Shown: positions 33,455 to 42,651, counted from the stretch's first letter. The stretch: 64,000 bases of DNA from Streptomyces sp. Q6 (GCF_036967205.1 NZ_CP146022.1:4340001-4404000); one strand, 5' to 3'. Notes: generated by a model from the letters alone, not told the origin. Translations and numbers: made by a program.

Positions 33455-34767
33455 GTTCCACCGCCTCGTCCTCCGCCGTGCGGCTGCCCGGCGATCCGCC
33501 TGGCGGCCGCCGGGCCGTCGCCGTGTGGTCGATCGGCGTCGCCGTCTACTTCGTCGCGGTCATCTTCCGCACCTCGCTCGGTGTCGCGGGCCTCGACGCC
33601 GTCGAGCGGTTCCACATCAACGCCTCGGCGCTGTCCACGTTCTCGATCCTCCAGCTGCTCGTGTACGCGGGCATGCAGATACCCGTCGGCCTGATGGTCG
33701 ACCGGCTCGGCACGAAGCGCGTCCTCACCTTCGGTGTGGTCCTGTTCACCGTCGGACAGCTGGGCTTCGCGTTCTCCTCGTCGTACGGGATGGCGCTCGC
33801 CTCGCGCGCGCTGCTCGGCTGCGGCGACGCCATGACGTTCATCAGCGTGCTGCGGCTCGGCACGCGCTGGTTCCCCGCGCGGCGCGGGCCGCTGGTCGCG
33901 CAGCTGGCCGGGCTCGTCGGCATGGCCGGCAACCTGATCTCGACGCTGGTGCTGGCGCGGCTGCTGCACGGCGTCGGCTGGGAGGCCGCGTTCGCGGGCA
34001 GCGCGCTGCTCGGCGTCCTCGTCCTCGTCCTGATGCTGCTGTTCCTGAAGGACCACCCCGAGGGGCACGAGCCGCCGCCGGTACCGGCCGCGCACAAGGG
34101 GGCCGCGTTCGTGCGGGCGCAGATCGCGGCGTCCTGGCGGGAGCCCGGGACGCGGCTCGGACTGTGGGTGCACTTCACGACGCAGTTCCCGGCGATGGTG
34201 TTCCTGCTCCTGTGGGGCCTGCCGTTCCTCGTGGAGGCGCAGGGCCTGTCGCGGGGGACCGCGGGCGAGCTGCTGACGCTGGTCGTGCTCTCCAACATGG
34301 TCGTGGGCCTGATCTACGGGCAGATCGTGGCGCGGCACCACAGGGCGCGGCTCCCGCTGGCGCTCGGCACCGTCGGGGCGACCGCCGTGGTGTGGGCGAC
34401 GCCGATCGTCTGGCCGGGCCGGTCGCCGATGTGGCTGCTCCTGGTGATGTGCGTGGTGCTGGGGGCGTGCGGCCCCGCGTCGATGCTGGGCTTCGATTTC
34501 GCGCGGCCCGCGAATCCGCCGGAGCGCCAGGGCACGGGCTCCGGGATCGTGAACATGGGCGGGTTCGTCGCCTCGATGACGACACTGCTCGCGGTGGGCG
34601 TGCTGCTCGACGCCACCGGCGACAACTACCGCGTGGCCTTCTCGGTGGTGTTCGTGCTCCAGGCGCTCGGGGTGAGCCAGATCCTGCGGCTGCGCGGGCG
34701 GGCGGCCCGGGTGGAACGGGAGCGGCTCGTCGCGTCGCGGGTGGCGTCCGTGCACGTGCCTGTCTGA
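33451..34767 (+). CDS. Major facilitator superfamily transporter
   Basis: 438 aa with about 12 hydrophobic segments. It has the MFS loop motif GLMVDRLGTKRVL between helices 2 and 3. LRLGTRWFPARRGPLVAQLAG resembles oxalate/formate- or nitrate-type MFS members. The C-terminus is basic. The ATGA overlap with the GntR gene suggests co-regulation. Substrate unknown. Confidence 0.87.
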   Translation: MSSTASSSAVRLPGDPPGGRRAVAVWSIGVAVYFVAVIFRTSLGVAGLDAVERFHINASALSTFSILQLLVYAGMQIPVGLMVDRLGTKRVLTFGVVLFTVGQLGFAFSSSYGMALASRALLGCGDAMTFISVLRLGTRWFPARRGPLVAQLAGLVGMAGNLISTLVLARLLHGVGWEAAFAGSALLGVLVLVLMLLFLKDHPEGHEPPPVPAAHKGAAFVRAQIAASWREPGTRLGLWVHFTTQFPAMVFLLLWGLPFLVEAQGLSRGTAGELLTLVVLSNMVVGLIYGQIVARHHRARLPLALGTVGATAVVWATPIVWPGRSPMWLLLVMCVVLGACGPASMLGFDFARPANPPERQGTGSGIVNMGGFVASMTTLLAVGVLLDATGDNYRVAFSVVFVLQALGVSQILRLRGRAARVERERLVASRVASVHVPV

Positions 34768-34800
34768 GCGGCGGGCCGGACCGGGGTGCTCAGCCGGGCG

Positions 34801-34895
34801 GGAGCGCGGGCCTCTTCGGAGCGCTCGTCCCGTGCCGGGGAGCCGCCTTGCCCGCCTGCCGCCCAGGTGGCGGCGGGCTGCCCGGAGCGGCGGGG
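34801..34895. repeat. Intergenic repeat element, copy A
   Basis: About 95 bp, roughly 80 percent identical by eye to 36752-36843. Shared core CGGAGCGCTCG is followed by a GC-rich hairpin region around CTGCCG...CGGCGG and CTGCCCGG. It lies between convergent genes, so it may act as a bidirectional terminator. Confidence 0.7.
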
Positions 34896-34936
34896 CGGCA
34901 GCCGGTGCGGGCGGCGGATCGGCCGGGGGGCCGGTG

Positions 34937-35761
34937 TTACGGGGTGACCGCCATCGAGCGCAGGATCGCCGCCGCCAGGTCCGTGTCGCCCTCGATCTTG
35001 ATGTGGTCGGCCACCGCCTCGGGGGTGACGCGGCCGCAGGAGAGCCGGACGTACGTCTCCCAGTCCGTGGCCAGCGTCGCCGCCGGGCCGAGGGAGGGGG
35101 CGCCGTCGATCGTGCCCTTGCCGTCCGCGTCGACGCGGACCGTGCGCAGGAACTCGACCGGGCCGTGGATGTCGAAGACGACCGCCGAGTTGGCCGGGGC
35201 GCCCGCGTCCTTCGCGACGACCTTCGGGAGCACCGCGAGCAGCATGTCGCGGGTGACGTACGCGCCCGGCGCGTCCAGGTTGCCCGGCTTGCCGAGGGCC
35301 CGGCGCAGGTCCTGCTCGTGCACCCAGATGTCGAACGCCCGCCTGCGCATGGCGAATTCGAGGGTCTCCTCGACGGCGCGCGGCCCGCGCACGAGGGCGG
35401 AGGGGGCCCGCGTCTCGTTCCTGATCTGCCGCGAGCGGCGGATGATCGTGTACTCCAGCTCGGAGACCATCTCCGGCGCCGTGTGGTGGCGGCGGACGTC
35501 GACCTGCACCTCGTGGTACCGCTGCGTCTCGGTCTGTACGTGGTAGAGGTCGCGGGGCAGCGTGTGGATCGGGCGGGGGTCGCCGAGCATCTCGCAGTCC
35601 GCGCCGATGACATGGGACACGATGTCGCGGACCGACCAGCCCGGGCACGGGGTCGCGCGGCTCCACTCACCCTCAGCGAGCGGCGTGACCAGCTCGGATA
35701 TCGCTTCCACGGAGTGGGTCCAGGCGTCGGCGTAGGTCTGAAGGCTGGGGTGGAGACTCAC
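34937..35761 (-). CDS. Mycothiol-dependent maleylpyruvate isomerase-family protein
   Basis: 274 aa. The N-terminal DinB-like helical bundle has LAEGEWSRATPCPGWSVRDI, then VSHVIGADCEMLGDPRP, typical of the mycothiol-dependent maleylpyruvate isomerase N-domain with histidine ligands. DIWVHEQDLRRALGKPGN contains the conserved H-x2-D-x-R pattern. The C-terminal half (residues 180-270) resembles the MDMPI C domain. It likely uses mycothiol, the actinobacterial thiol, as cofactor; the substrate is unknown. Confidence 0.85.
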   Translation of the reverse strand: MSLHPSLQTYADAWTHSVEAISELVTPLAEGEWSRATPCPGWSVRDIVSHVIGADCEMLGDPRPIHTLPRDLYHVQTETQRYHEVQVDVRRHHTAPEMVSELEYTIIRRSRQIRNETRAPSALVRGPRAVEETLEFAMRRRAFDIWVHEQDLRRALGKPGNLDAPGAYVTRDMLLAVLPKVVAKDAGAPANSAVVFDIHGPVEFLRTVRVDADGKGTIDGAPSLGPAATLATDWETYVRLSCGRVTPEAVADHIKIEGDTDLAAAILRSMAVTP

Positions 35762-35919
35762 GGAAGGGGACCCCTCGAGGAGCGGTGTGCGGGCAATGAA
35801 ATGGGCGGCAGTGGCAATGGGTGGTTAAGAAGTTACGCTGCCTGGGGGCACCCCGGCAGTGCTTTCGTGTGACGATCGTAGGCCCGTGTTGACGGCTCGA
35901 ATGCCAGGACGGTGGTAGT

Positions 35920-36720
35920 GTGCGCGCCTCCCTCATCCAGATCGCAGTAAACGAGGACGAATCGGTCGACGCGCGGCGTGAGCGCGTCAGTTCACTGGTA
36001 CGGGATCAGGCCGGGTCCGCGGACCTCGTCGTGCTGCCGGAGCTGTGGACGACCGGGGCGTTCGCCTACGAGTTGTTCGCGGCGGAGGCCGAGCCGCTGG
36101 AGGGACCGACGTTCGAGGCGATGGCGAAGGCCGCGCGGGACGCCGGGGTGTGGCTGCACGCCGGATCGATCCCGGAACGCGACCCGGACGGGCCGCTCTA
36201 CAACACCGCGCTGGTCTTCTCGCCCGAGGGCGAACTCGCCGCCACCTACCGCAAGATCCACCGGTTCGGCTTCGACAAGGGTGAGGCCGTGCTGATGAGC
36301 GCGGGGCGTGAGCTGGTCACGGTACGGCTGCCGGAGACGGTCGTCGGCCTGAGCACCTGCTACGACCTGCGGTTCCCCGAGCTGTACCGGGGGCTGGTCG
36401 ACCGGGGGGCCGAGACGCTGATCGTGTCGGCCGGGTGGCCGGAGCGGCGGCGGTCGCACTGGACGCTGCTCGCGCAGGCGCGGGCCGTCGAGAACCAGGC
36501 GTACGTGGTGGCGTGTGCGGGGGCCGGGACGCACGCGGGGGTGCCGCAGGCGGGGCACAGCATCGTGGTGGATCCGTGGGGAGAGGTGCTCGCGGAGGCG
36601 GGGGCCGGGGAGGAAGTGCTGCGGGTGTCGTTCGATCCGGGGCGGGTCGGGGTGACGCGGGAGCAGTTCCCGGCGCTGAAGGACCGGTTGCTGGGGATGG
36701 ATGTGCCGCGGCGTTCTTGA
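35920..36720 (+). CDS. Carbon-nitrogen hydrolase (nitrilase superfamily amidase)
   Basis: 266 aa. The Glu-Lys-Cys catalytic triad is visible: E41 in LVVLPELWTTG, lysine in YRKIHRFGF, and cysteine in GLSTCYDLRFPELYRGL. This is the omega-amidase/NIT-like branch, which hydrolyses alpha-keto acid amides or deaminated glutathione. GTG 35920 is the start, since homologues begin MRASLIQIAVN. The final third uses many G-ending codons, giving a G-rich + strand unlike the C-rich style of its neighbours. Confidence 0.87.
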   Translation: MRASLIQIAVNEDESVDARRERVSSLVRDQAGSADLVVLPELWTTGAFAYELFAAEAEPLEGPTFEAMAKAARDAGVWLHAGSIPERDPDGPLYNTALVFSPEGELAATYRKIHRFGFDKGEAVLMSAGRELVTVRLPETVVGLSTCYDLRFPELYRGLVDRGAETLIVSAGWPERRRSHWTLLAQARAVENQAYVVACAGAGTHAGVPQAGHSIVVDPWGEVLAEAGAGEEVLRVSFDPGRVGVTREQFPALKDRLLGMDVPRRS

Positions 36721-36751
36721 CGGGCGGGGTGCTGACCGGTCGGGGCGGGGC

Positions 36752-36843
36752 CGGGGTGCGGCCCTGTCGGAGCGCTCGCCCCGCGCCGGGGCCGCCTCGC
36801 CCACCCTGCCGCCCCCCGGCGGCGGACTGCCCGGGGCGGCGGG
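36752..36843. repeat. Intergenic repeat element, copy B
   Basis: About 92 bp, homologous to 34801-34895, again between convergent genes. It shares CGGAGCGCTCG and the long CTGCCG...CGGCGG hairpin region. Confidence 0.7.
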
Positions 36844-36854
36844 TGGCGGGTCGG

Positions 36855-37355
36855 TCAGTCGATGACTCCTCTGTCCTTCTCGGCCAGGTGGATCACGCAT
36901 ACCGCCACCGCGATGAGCAGCGCCGGGTCGGCGTCGTCGCGGACCACGTTCACGCCGTACGTGTCGCGCACCCGCAGCCAGCGCCGGGAGATCTCGGCGA
37001 GGAGTTCGCCCTCGTACTCGACGGCGAACTCGCGGTCCAGGATCTTTCCGCTGACGTCGAGTTCCGTGCTGCCGTCGGCGAGTTCGACCCGGTAGTGGTT
37101 GCGCAGCAGCGACAGGCGCTTGCGTTTCACCTTGGCCAGCGGCTCGTCCCCGCGCTCGATCACCATCGTGTCGCGCAGGGAGAGCATTTTCTCGTGGATG
37201 TCGATGAGGACGCGGCCGTCGGGCCCCTTCAGCTCGAAGGTGTCCCGAAGGCGCATCGCCTTGCCGTCGACGAGGAACGCCTTGCGGCCGTTCTCGTCCT
37301 CGATCCAGTAGTCCTCGCCCACGGCGAAGAGTCGTTCTCGAACTTCGTAGCGCAT
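36855..37355 (-). CDS. LURP-one-related (DUF567) family protein
   Basis: 166 aa. Antiparallel strand-rich sequence RYEVRERLFAVGEDYWIED, then GRKAFLVDGKAMRLRDTFEL and DTMVIERGDEPLAKVKR, matches the LURP-one-related tubby-like fold. Bacterial members are uncharacterised and may bind lipid or membranes. The ATG is at 37353-37355. It is convergent with the amidase gene, with the repeat element in between. Confidence 0.83.
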   Translation of the reverse strand: MRYEVRERLFAVGEDYWIEDENGRKAFLVDGKAMRLRDTFELKGPDGRVLIDIHEKMLSLRDTMVIERGDEPLAKVKRKRLSLLRNHYRVELADGSTELDVSGKILDREFAVEYEGELLAEISRRWLRVRDTYGVNVVRDDADPALLIAVAVCVIHLAEKDRGVID

Positions 37356-37498
37356 ACGTCGATGAGTGCCCGGAAGCGGCCGCCCGGACCCCGCTCGGGC
37401 CCGGCCGGGTGAATTCGGCGCGAACACGATGCGCGTACGCCCCGCCGGGTGAGTGGATGCGCAGGACCGTCACGCACCGTGCCCGGAGGTAACGCCCC

Positions 37499-38452
37499 GT
37501 GAGACACCGCCGTCCCCGCCGCCTGCTCGCCCTCGCCCTGGCCACCGCGCCCCTGCTCCTCGGCGCGCAGCCGGCGGGCGCGGACGCGGCGCCCCGCTAC
37601 CAGGAGTACGTCGCGCTCGGCGACTCGTGGAGCGCCGACGTCACACCCGTGGGCATCCGGACCGACCAGGCGCCCAGCGGCTGCGCCCAGTCCGGCTGGA
37701 ACTACCCGCGGCAGGTCGCGAAGGCCCTGAAGACGGTGCGCTTCAAGGACGCCACCTGCGGCGCCGCGACCTCCGCGCACCTGCGGACCGCGCAGGACGT
37801 CACGTACGTACCCGGTCTGCTCGACGGCGTGAACGAGCCGCAGCTGAAGCGGGTCTCGAAGAGCACCGACCTCGTCACCTTCGGGTTCGGCGGCAACGAC
37901 ATCGGGCTCGCGGGCGCCGCCCTCGGCTGCTTCAACCTGCTGCCGCCCCTGGAACCGCTCGCCGCCCTGAAGCTGCCCGCGCCGCTCGGCAAGGACTGCA
38001 GGTCCGGCTGGGTGCGGCCCGACGGCACCGATCTGATGACCCGGCGGATCGCCGAGGCCGAACCCCAGCTCGTACGGGCCATCGAGGACGTGCGGGGCGC
38101 GGCCGCCGACGACGCGACGGTGCTCGTCGTCGACTACCTGGCCGGTGTCCCCGTCGACCACGGCTGCTACCCGTCCGTGCAGGCCCACGACGGCGACCTG
38201 ATGTGGCTCGGCGAGAAGCTCAAGGAGCTGAACGCGATGCTGCGTTCGGCCGCGAAGGAGGCGGGCGCCGGCTTCGTCGACACGTACAGCGGCAGCGTCG
38301 GGCACGACGTGTGCCAGGGGCCGGGCGCCCGGTGGGTCGAGGGGTTCGTGCCGCTGAGCTCCGAGCCGCCGTTCCTCGCCGTACCGCTGCACCCGAACCG
38401 GCTCGGCGCCGACCACCAGGCGCGCTCCGTGCTCAACACCCTGCGGACATAG
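37499..38452 (+). CDS. Secreted SGNH/GDSL-type esterase or lipase
   Basis: 317 aa. A signal peptide (VRHRRPRRLLALALATAPLL, then AGADA-APR) precedes the SGNH hydrolase: block I YVALGDSWSADV with the catalytic serine, block III TFGFGGNDIG, and block V LHPNRLGADH with the catalytic histidine. Several cysteines could form disulfides. It resembles secreted Streptomyces lipases and acyl esterases. The GTG at 37499 follows an AGG-containing stretch. It is exported, perhaps via Tat in view of the RHRRPRR start. Confidence 0.87.
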   Translation: MRHRRPRRLLALALATAPLLLGAQPAGADAAPRYQEYVALGDSWSADVTPVGIRTDQAPSGCAQSGWNYPRQVAKALKTVRFKDATCGAATSAHLRTAQDVTYVPGLLDGVNEPQLKRVSKSTDLVTFGFGGNDIGLAGAALGCFNLLPPLEPLAALKLPAPLGKDCRSGWVRPDGTDLMTRRIAEAEPQLVRAIEDVRGAAADDATVLVVDYLAGVPVDHGCYPSVQAHDGDLMWLGEKLKELNAMLRSAAKEAGAGFVDTYSGSVGHDVCQGPGARWVEGFVPLSSEPPFLAVPLHPNRLGADHQARSVLNTLRT

Positions 38453-38536
38453 GCCGGTTCGATGGTTCGTGCAACCGTTCGGGTGAGCCGTGGGTCCCAT
38501 GGGGTGGACGTGAACCAACGACCGAAGGAACCCCCC

Positions 38537-40015
38537 ATGGCTCAGGCACGAACCCGGATGGCCGCGTCGCTGGCCGCCGCCGTCCTCGTCGGCAGCGGCC
38601 TCACCGCCCTGTCGCTCGCGCCGGCCCAGGCCGCCACCGCGGGCAGGGCGGACGCGGTGGACGACTTCAACGGCGACGGCTACGCCGACCTCGTCTCCGC
38701 CGCACCCGGCGGCACCGTCTCCGGCCAGGCCGCCGCCGGCTATGTCGCGGTGACCTACGGCTCCGCGCAGGGCATCGCCCCGACCCGCAAGAAGCTGCTG
38801 TCCCGCTCCACGACCGGCATCCCCGGCGCGGCCACCGCCAAGCAGTCGTTCGGCCAGTACGTCACCAAGGGCGACCTGGACGGCGACGGCTACAGCGACC
38901 TCGTCATCGGCTCCCGGGCCGCCACCGCGGGCAGCGTCGTCGTGTGGGGCTCGGCGACCGGGCTCACCGGCGGCACCGCGATCCCCACGTACGGGCGCTC
39001 GCCGCAGGCCGGCGACTTCGACGGCGACGGGAAGACCGACCTCGCCCTGTTCGCGGGCATCACCGCGTTCGGCGACGACCCGGTCGACCAGCAGGCCGCC
39101 CTGTTCAAGGGCCCCCTCTCGCGCGCCGGAGTGCCCGCCGCCAAGGGCGACTTCATCGACAGGTCCCAGTGGTGGGGCTACGGCGCCGAGGACGCGTCCT
39201 GCGCCGCCACCGACGAGTGCGTCGACGGCCCGCACTCCCTCGCGGGTCCCGCCGTCGGCAAGTCCGTCGGTGACATCAACGGCGACGGCCGCGACGACCT
39301 CGCCATCTACTCGTACGGCGGCGACGGAACGAACGCGAACTCCGTGCTGTACGGCGGTGCCTCGGGCTTCAAGAAGGGCTTCGCGTTCGGCGCCCACGGT
39401 TCCCTCGCGGTCGGCGACGTGAACGGCGACGGCTACGACGACGTGGTCAGCGCCGACGGCGACGGCTCCGACGGCGACGAGTCGGGCGCGGTGACCGTCG
39501 CCCTCGGCGCGGCCGACGGACTGTCCCGCGAGCGCGTCCAGGTCTTCGACCAGTCGCTGCCCGGCTTCTACGGCGCCCAGGAGGAAGGCGACCGGCTCGG
39601 CTCGTGCGTCGCCGTCGCCGACATCACCGGCGACGGGAAGGCGGAGGTCGCGCTCGGCATCGCGGGCGAGGACTTCGGCGGCAAGACCGACGCGGGCAGC
39701 TTCGCGCTGCTGCACGGCACCGCGACCGGGCTCACCGGCACCGGCTCGCAGGTCCTCAACCAGAACACGGCGGGCGTCCCCGGGGTCGCCGAGACCGGCG
39801 ACAGGTTCGGCGCGGACTGCGCGCTGCTCGACCTGAACGGCGACGGCCGGCGCGACCTGGCCGTCTCCGCCACCGCGGAGAACGCCTCCGAGGGCGCCGT
39901 CTGGACCTTCCCCGCCACCGCCACCGGCATCACCGCCACCGGCTCCGTCGCCGTGAACCCGCACGATCTGGCCGCTCCGGCCACCAAGGCGCTGCTGGGC
40001 AGCCCGCTGCGCTGA
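38537..40015 (+). CDS. Secreted FG-GAP (integrin-like) repeat protein
   Basis: 492 aa. A signal peptide (MAQARTRMAASLAAAVLVGS, then AQA-ATA) is followed by about seven beta-propeller blades. Each carries a calcium-binding DxNxDGxxD loop: DFNGDGYADL, DLDGDGYSDL, DFDGDGKTDL, DINGDGRDDL, DVNGDGYDDV, DITGDGKAEV and DLNGDGRRDL. It should fold as a secreted Ca2+-bound propeller. It may act in adhesion or as a binding platform. Partner unknown. GGAA and a C-rich stretch precede the ATG. Confidence 0.88.
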   Translation: MAQARTRMAASLAAAVLVGSGLTALSLAPAQAATAGRADAVDDFNGDGYADLVSAAPGGTVSGQAAAGYVAVTYGSAQGIAPTRKKLLSRSTTGIPGAATAKQSFGQYVTKGDLDGDGYSDLVIGSRAATAGSVVVWGSATGLTGGTAIPTYGRSPQAGDFDGDGKTDLALFAGITAFGDDPVDQQAALFKGPLSRAGVPAAKGDFIDRSQWWGYGAEDASCAATDECVDGPHSLAGPAVGKSVGDINGDGRDDLAIYSYGGDGTNANSVLYGGASGFKKGFAFGAHGSLAVGDVNGDGYDDVVSADGDGSDGDESGAVTVALGAADGLSRERVQVFDQSLPGFYGAQEEGDRLGSCVAVADITGDGKAEVALGIAGEDFGGKTDAGSFALLHGTATGLTGTGSQVLNQNTAGVPGVAETGDRFGADCALLDLNGDGRRDLAVSATAENASEGAVWTFPATATGITATGSVAVNPHDLAAPATKALLGSPLR

Positions 40016-40083
40016 GCGGCCCGTAGCGCCCGTTTGCAGTAGCCCGGCGCGCGGCGCACGGGGTTCGCCCGTCTCCTTGGGAC

Positions 40084-41394
40084 ATGACCAGGGACGACGA
40101 ACTTGCCGCGCTGCGCGCCCGGGTGAGCCAGCTGGAGGCCGAGGCCGCGGCGCCGCGTGTCCCCCGGCACCCGCGCTGGAAGACCGCGCTCGCGGTCGTC
40201 CTCATCGTGCTCGCGGCGGTGCTCACGCCGCTGAGCGCCGTGGCCGTCTGGGCCGACTCGATGATCGGCGACACGGACCGGTACGTCGCCACGATGGAAC
40301 CCCTGGCCTCCGATCCGGACGTGCAGGACGCCGTCGCGAACCGGGTCACCACCGCGGTCATGCGGCAGATCGACGTCGACGACCTGCTGAGCGACGTCGC
40401 CCCCGACGAGCGTCCCCTCCTGGAGAAGGCGATCGGACCGGCGAGCGGCGCGATCACCAGCGGCCTCACGTCGCTCGTGCGCACGACGGCCGAGAAGTTC
40501 GTCTCCAGCCCCGCGTTCGCCACCGTGTGGAAGCAGCTCAACCGCACCGCCCACGCCGCCGTCGACAAGGCGCTCACCGGCAACGGGGACGGCGCCGTCC
40601 AGGTCGAGGACGGCGAGGTCACCCTCGATCTCGCGCCGGTCGTCGAGAAGGTCAAGCAGGCGCTCGTCGACAACGGCCTGACCGTCGCGGCGAAGATCCC
40701 CGAGGTCCACACCACCATCACCCTCATGCAGTCCACGGGCACGCTCGCCAAGGCGAAGAAGGGCTTCCGCCTCCTCCAACTCCTGTCCTGGGTGCTGCCG
40801 TTGATCGTCGCGCTGCTCGTGGTGGGCGGCGTGCTGCTCGCCGGGCGGCGGCGCCGGGCCCTGGTCGGGGCGGCCCTCGCCGTCGCGGTCGGCGCGCTCG
40901 TCCTCGGCCTCGCCCTCTGGCTGGGGCGCTCCTTCTACCTCGACGCGCTGCCGCCCGACGTCTCACGGCCCGCGGCCGGTTCGGTCTACGACACCCTCGT
41001 CCGCTTCCTGCGCACCGGCGTCCGCGTCGTCGCGGTGCTCGGCGTCGTCGTGGCCCTCGCGGCCTGGCTGGGCGGCCCCGGGCGCTGGGCGCGGGCGGTG
41101 CGCGGCGGCTGGCGCGGCGCGATCGGCTCCGTACGGCAGGCCACCGGCGTGGGCACGATCGGGCCGGTCGGACCGTGGGTGCACCGGATGCGTACGTGGC
41201 TGAACTGGACGGTGGCCGCGGTCGCCGCGGCCGTGCTGCTCGCCTGGAACTACCCGACGGGCGCGGTCGTCGCCTGGATCGCGGTGTGCGCGGTGCTGGC
41301 GCTCGCGGTCATCGAGTTCCTGGACGCGCCGGAGCTGCCGGACCCGGCGTTCCCCGGGAGCGAGGCCGGGCCGTTGGGCCGTACGGGCCCCTGA
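40084..41394 (+). CDS. Membrane protein of unknown function, coiled-coil N-terminus
   Basis: 436 aa. A short charged, coiled-coil-prone N-terminus (DELAALRARVSQLEAEA) precedes a TM helix (ALAVVLIVLAAVLTPLSAVA). A large probably extracytoplasmic segment of about 190 residues follows, then TM helices near residues 237-256, 260-280, 318-336 and 375-416. The pattern is common in streptomycete integral membrane proteins of unassigned role. No catalytic motif is seen. Confidence 0.75.
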   Translation: MTRDDELAALRARVSQLEAEAAAPRVPRHPRWKTALAVVLIVLAAVLTPLSAVAVWADSMIGDTDRYVATMEPLASDPDVQDAVANRVTTAVMRQIDVDDLLSDVAPDERPLLEKAIGPASGAITSGLTSLVRTTAEKFVSSPAFATVWKQLNRTAHAAVDKALTGNGDGAVQVEDGEVTLDLAPVVEKVKQALVDNGLTVAAKIPEVHTTITLMQSTGTLAKAKKGFRLLQLLSWVLPLIVALLVVGGVLLAGRRRRALVGAALAVAVGALVLGLALWLGRSFYLDALPPDVSRPAAGSVYDTLVRFLRTGVRVVAVLGVVVALAAWLGGPGRWARAVRGGWRGAIGSVRQATGVGTIGPVGPWVHRMRTWLNWTVAAVAAAVLLAWNYPTGAVVAWIAVCAVLALAVIEFLDAPELPDPAFPGSEAGPLGRTGP

Positions 41395-41422
41395 CGCGCG
41401 GTGCCGCAGCAGAATGAGCGGC

Positions 41423-41812
41423 ATGGAACCTGTTGCGCTCGACGCGGTCCTGAAGACCTTCGACGCGATGTGGAGCCCCCGCATCGTCACCACCGTCAAC
41501 GACTACGACGTCCGCCTCGCCAAGGCCGAGGGCGAGCACGTCTGGCACGTCCACGAGGACACCGACGAGTTCTTCCTCGTCGTCGAGGGCGAGCTCACGA
41601 TCCATCTGCGGGAGCCGGCCGGTGAGCGCGCGGTGGTCCTGCCGCGCGGCTGCGTCTTCACCGTCCCCCGCGGCACCTGGCACAAGCCGCACGCGGCCCC
41701 CGGCACCGCGATCCTCCTCCTGGAGCCCACCGGCACGTCGTCGACGGGCGACGCCCACGACCCCGTGCCGGAGCGGGTGGACTCGACGACGGGGCACGTG
41801 TGGCGGGCCTGA
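41423..41812 (+). CDS. Cupin-domain protein
   Basis: 129 aa single-domain cupin. The metal-binding motif HVWHVHEDTDEFFLVVEGEL is followed by the second motif PRGTWHKPHA. Together they give His/His/Glu/His ligands. The substrate is unknown. ATG 41423 (MEPVALDAVLKTFDAMW) is preferred; an ATG nine bases upstream is possible, and the sequence suggests a leaderless transcript. Confidence 0.85.
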   Translation: MEPVALDAVLKTFDAMWSPRIVTTVNDYDVRLAKAEGEHVWHVHEDTDEFFLVVEGELTIHLREPAGERAVVLPRGCVFTVPRGTWHKPHAAPGTAILLLEPTGTSSTGDAHDPVPERVDSTTGHVWRA

Positions 41813-41821
41813 GCGCAACGG

Positions 41822-42511
41822 TCAGCCGGCGTACGGCATACGGGAGTTCCACGACAGGACCTCGATGCCGTCGGCGCGCTTGCCCGCGTACTCGACCTCG
41901 CCGGGCGTCTTCAGCGTGACGGACGCGCCCGAGGCGTCGGCGTCGTTCATGACCAGGGACAGGCGCAGCGACGTGAAGTAGTCGTCCTCGGCCTTGACCT
42001 CCTGGTAGACGGGCAGCGCCGAGTAGACCGTGGCACCGGCCGCGACGAGCAGCGGCTGCGCGGGCTGCTCGTCGTCCTTGGCCACCGGGACGTCGCCGTT
42101 GGCGTCGCCGGGGGTGACGACCGGGAACTTCTGCACGGTGCAGGCGGCGCCGGACGTGTTGACGGCCTTGATCAGCAGGTGGTCGCCCTGCTGCTCGGGG
42201 TTCTTGCGCTCCAGGGTGTAGCGGAGCGAGGTGACCTTGCACTCGGGGGCGGACGCGGCGCTGCCGCCGCCCTTCGAGGAGTTCGAGGCGGGCGACGCCT
42301 TGCTGTCGCTGCCGCCGCCGCTGGTGCTGGTGGTGGTGCCGCTGTCGGTACCGGTGCTCGCGGTCGCGCTCGCCGCGGCCGGGGAGGCGGCGCCCTCGTC
42401 CTTGGTGGCGCCGTCGGTGTCGGCGCCGTTGCAGGCGGTCAGGGCGAGGCCGAGCACGGCGACGGCGGTGGCGAGGACGGTGGTGCGGGCGGTGCTGCGC
42501 GTGCGGGTCAC
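41822..42511 (-). CDS. Secreted lipoprotein with DUF4232-like domain
   Basis: 229 aa. A lipoprotein signal ends with the lipobox LTAC (LGLALTACNG). A Ser/Thr/Gly/Ala-rich linker of about 55 residues follows. The C-terminal domain (ECKVTSLRYTLERKNPEQQG, then VNTSGAACTVQKFPVVTPG and DDYFTSLRLSLVMND) is of the DUF4232 type, with a likely disulfide, and sits outside the membrane. Function unknown. The GTG at 42509-42511 has GGGAGA upstream. It follows the AfsR-like regulator gene on the same strand and may be controlled by it. Confidence 0.78.
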   Translation of the reverse strand: MTRTRSTARTTVLATAVAVLGLALTACNGADTDGATKDEGAASPAAASATASTGTDSGTTTSTSGGGSDSKASPASNSSKGGGSAASAPECKVTSLRYTLERKNPEQQGDHLLIKAVNTSGAACTVQKFPVVTPGDANGDVPVAKDDEQPAQPLLVAAGATVYSALPVYQEVKAEDDYFTSLRLSLVMNDADASGASVTLKTPGEVEYAGKRADGIEVLSWNSRMPYAG

Positions 42512-42526
42512 GGTGGTTCTCCCCCG

Positions 42527-42609
42527 GTTCTGTGCGGCCGTCCGCTGGTGCGTCGGCCGCTGTGATGACGTTCTGCGCGGCCGTCCGCTGGTCCGTCGGC
42601 CGCTGTGAT
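42527..42609. repeat. Two direct 40-bp repeats
   Basis: Copies at 42527-42566 and 42570-42609 differ at two bases. They sit in the 5' region of the lipoprotein gene, so each may hold a binding site or part of its promoter. Confidence 0.85.
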
Positions 42610-42651
42610 CACTACAGTGCCCGCCGCCGTCGCCGTCCTGTCGTTCCCGCG

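Noticed and set aside
33256-35670. An 804-residue open frame on the minus strand
   Set aside because: It crosses two genes in an antisense or shifted frame and ends in Arg/Pro/Gln-rich sequence; not a real protein.
37229-39964. A 911-residue open frame on the minus strand
   Set aside because: It is antisense to the SGNH esterase and FG-GAP genes, which have signal peptides and catalytic or calcium motifs.
34750-41800. Isolated CACGTG hexamers (for example near 34754 and 41796) as further parS sites
   Set aside because: They lack the flanking GTTT/AAAC arms required for ParB binding.
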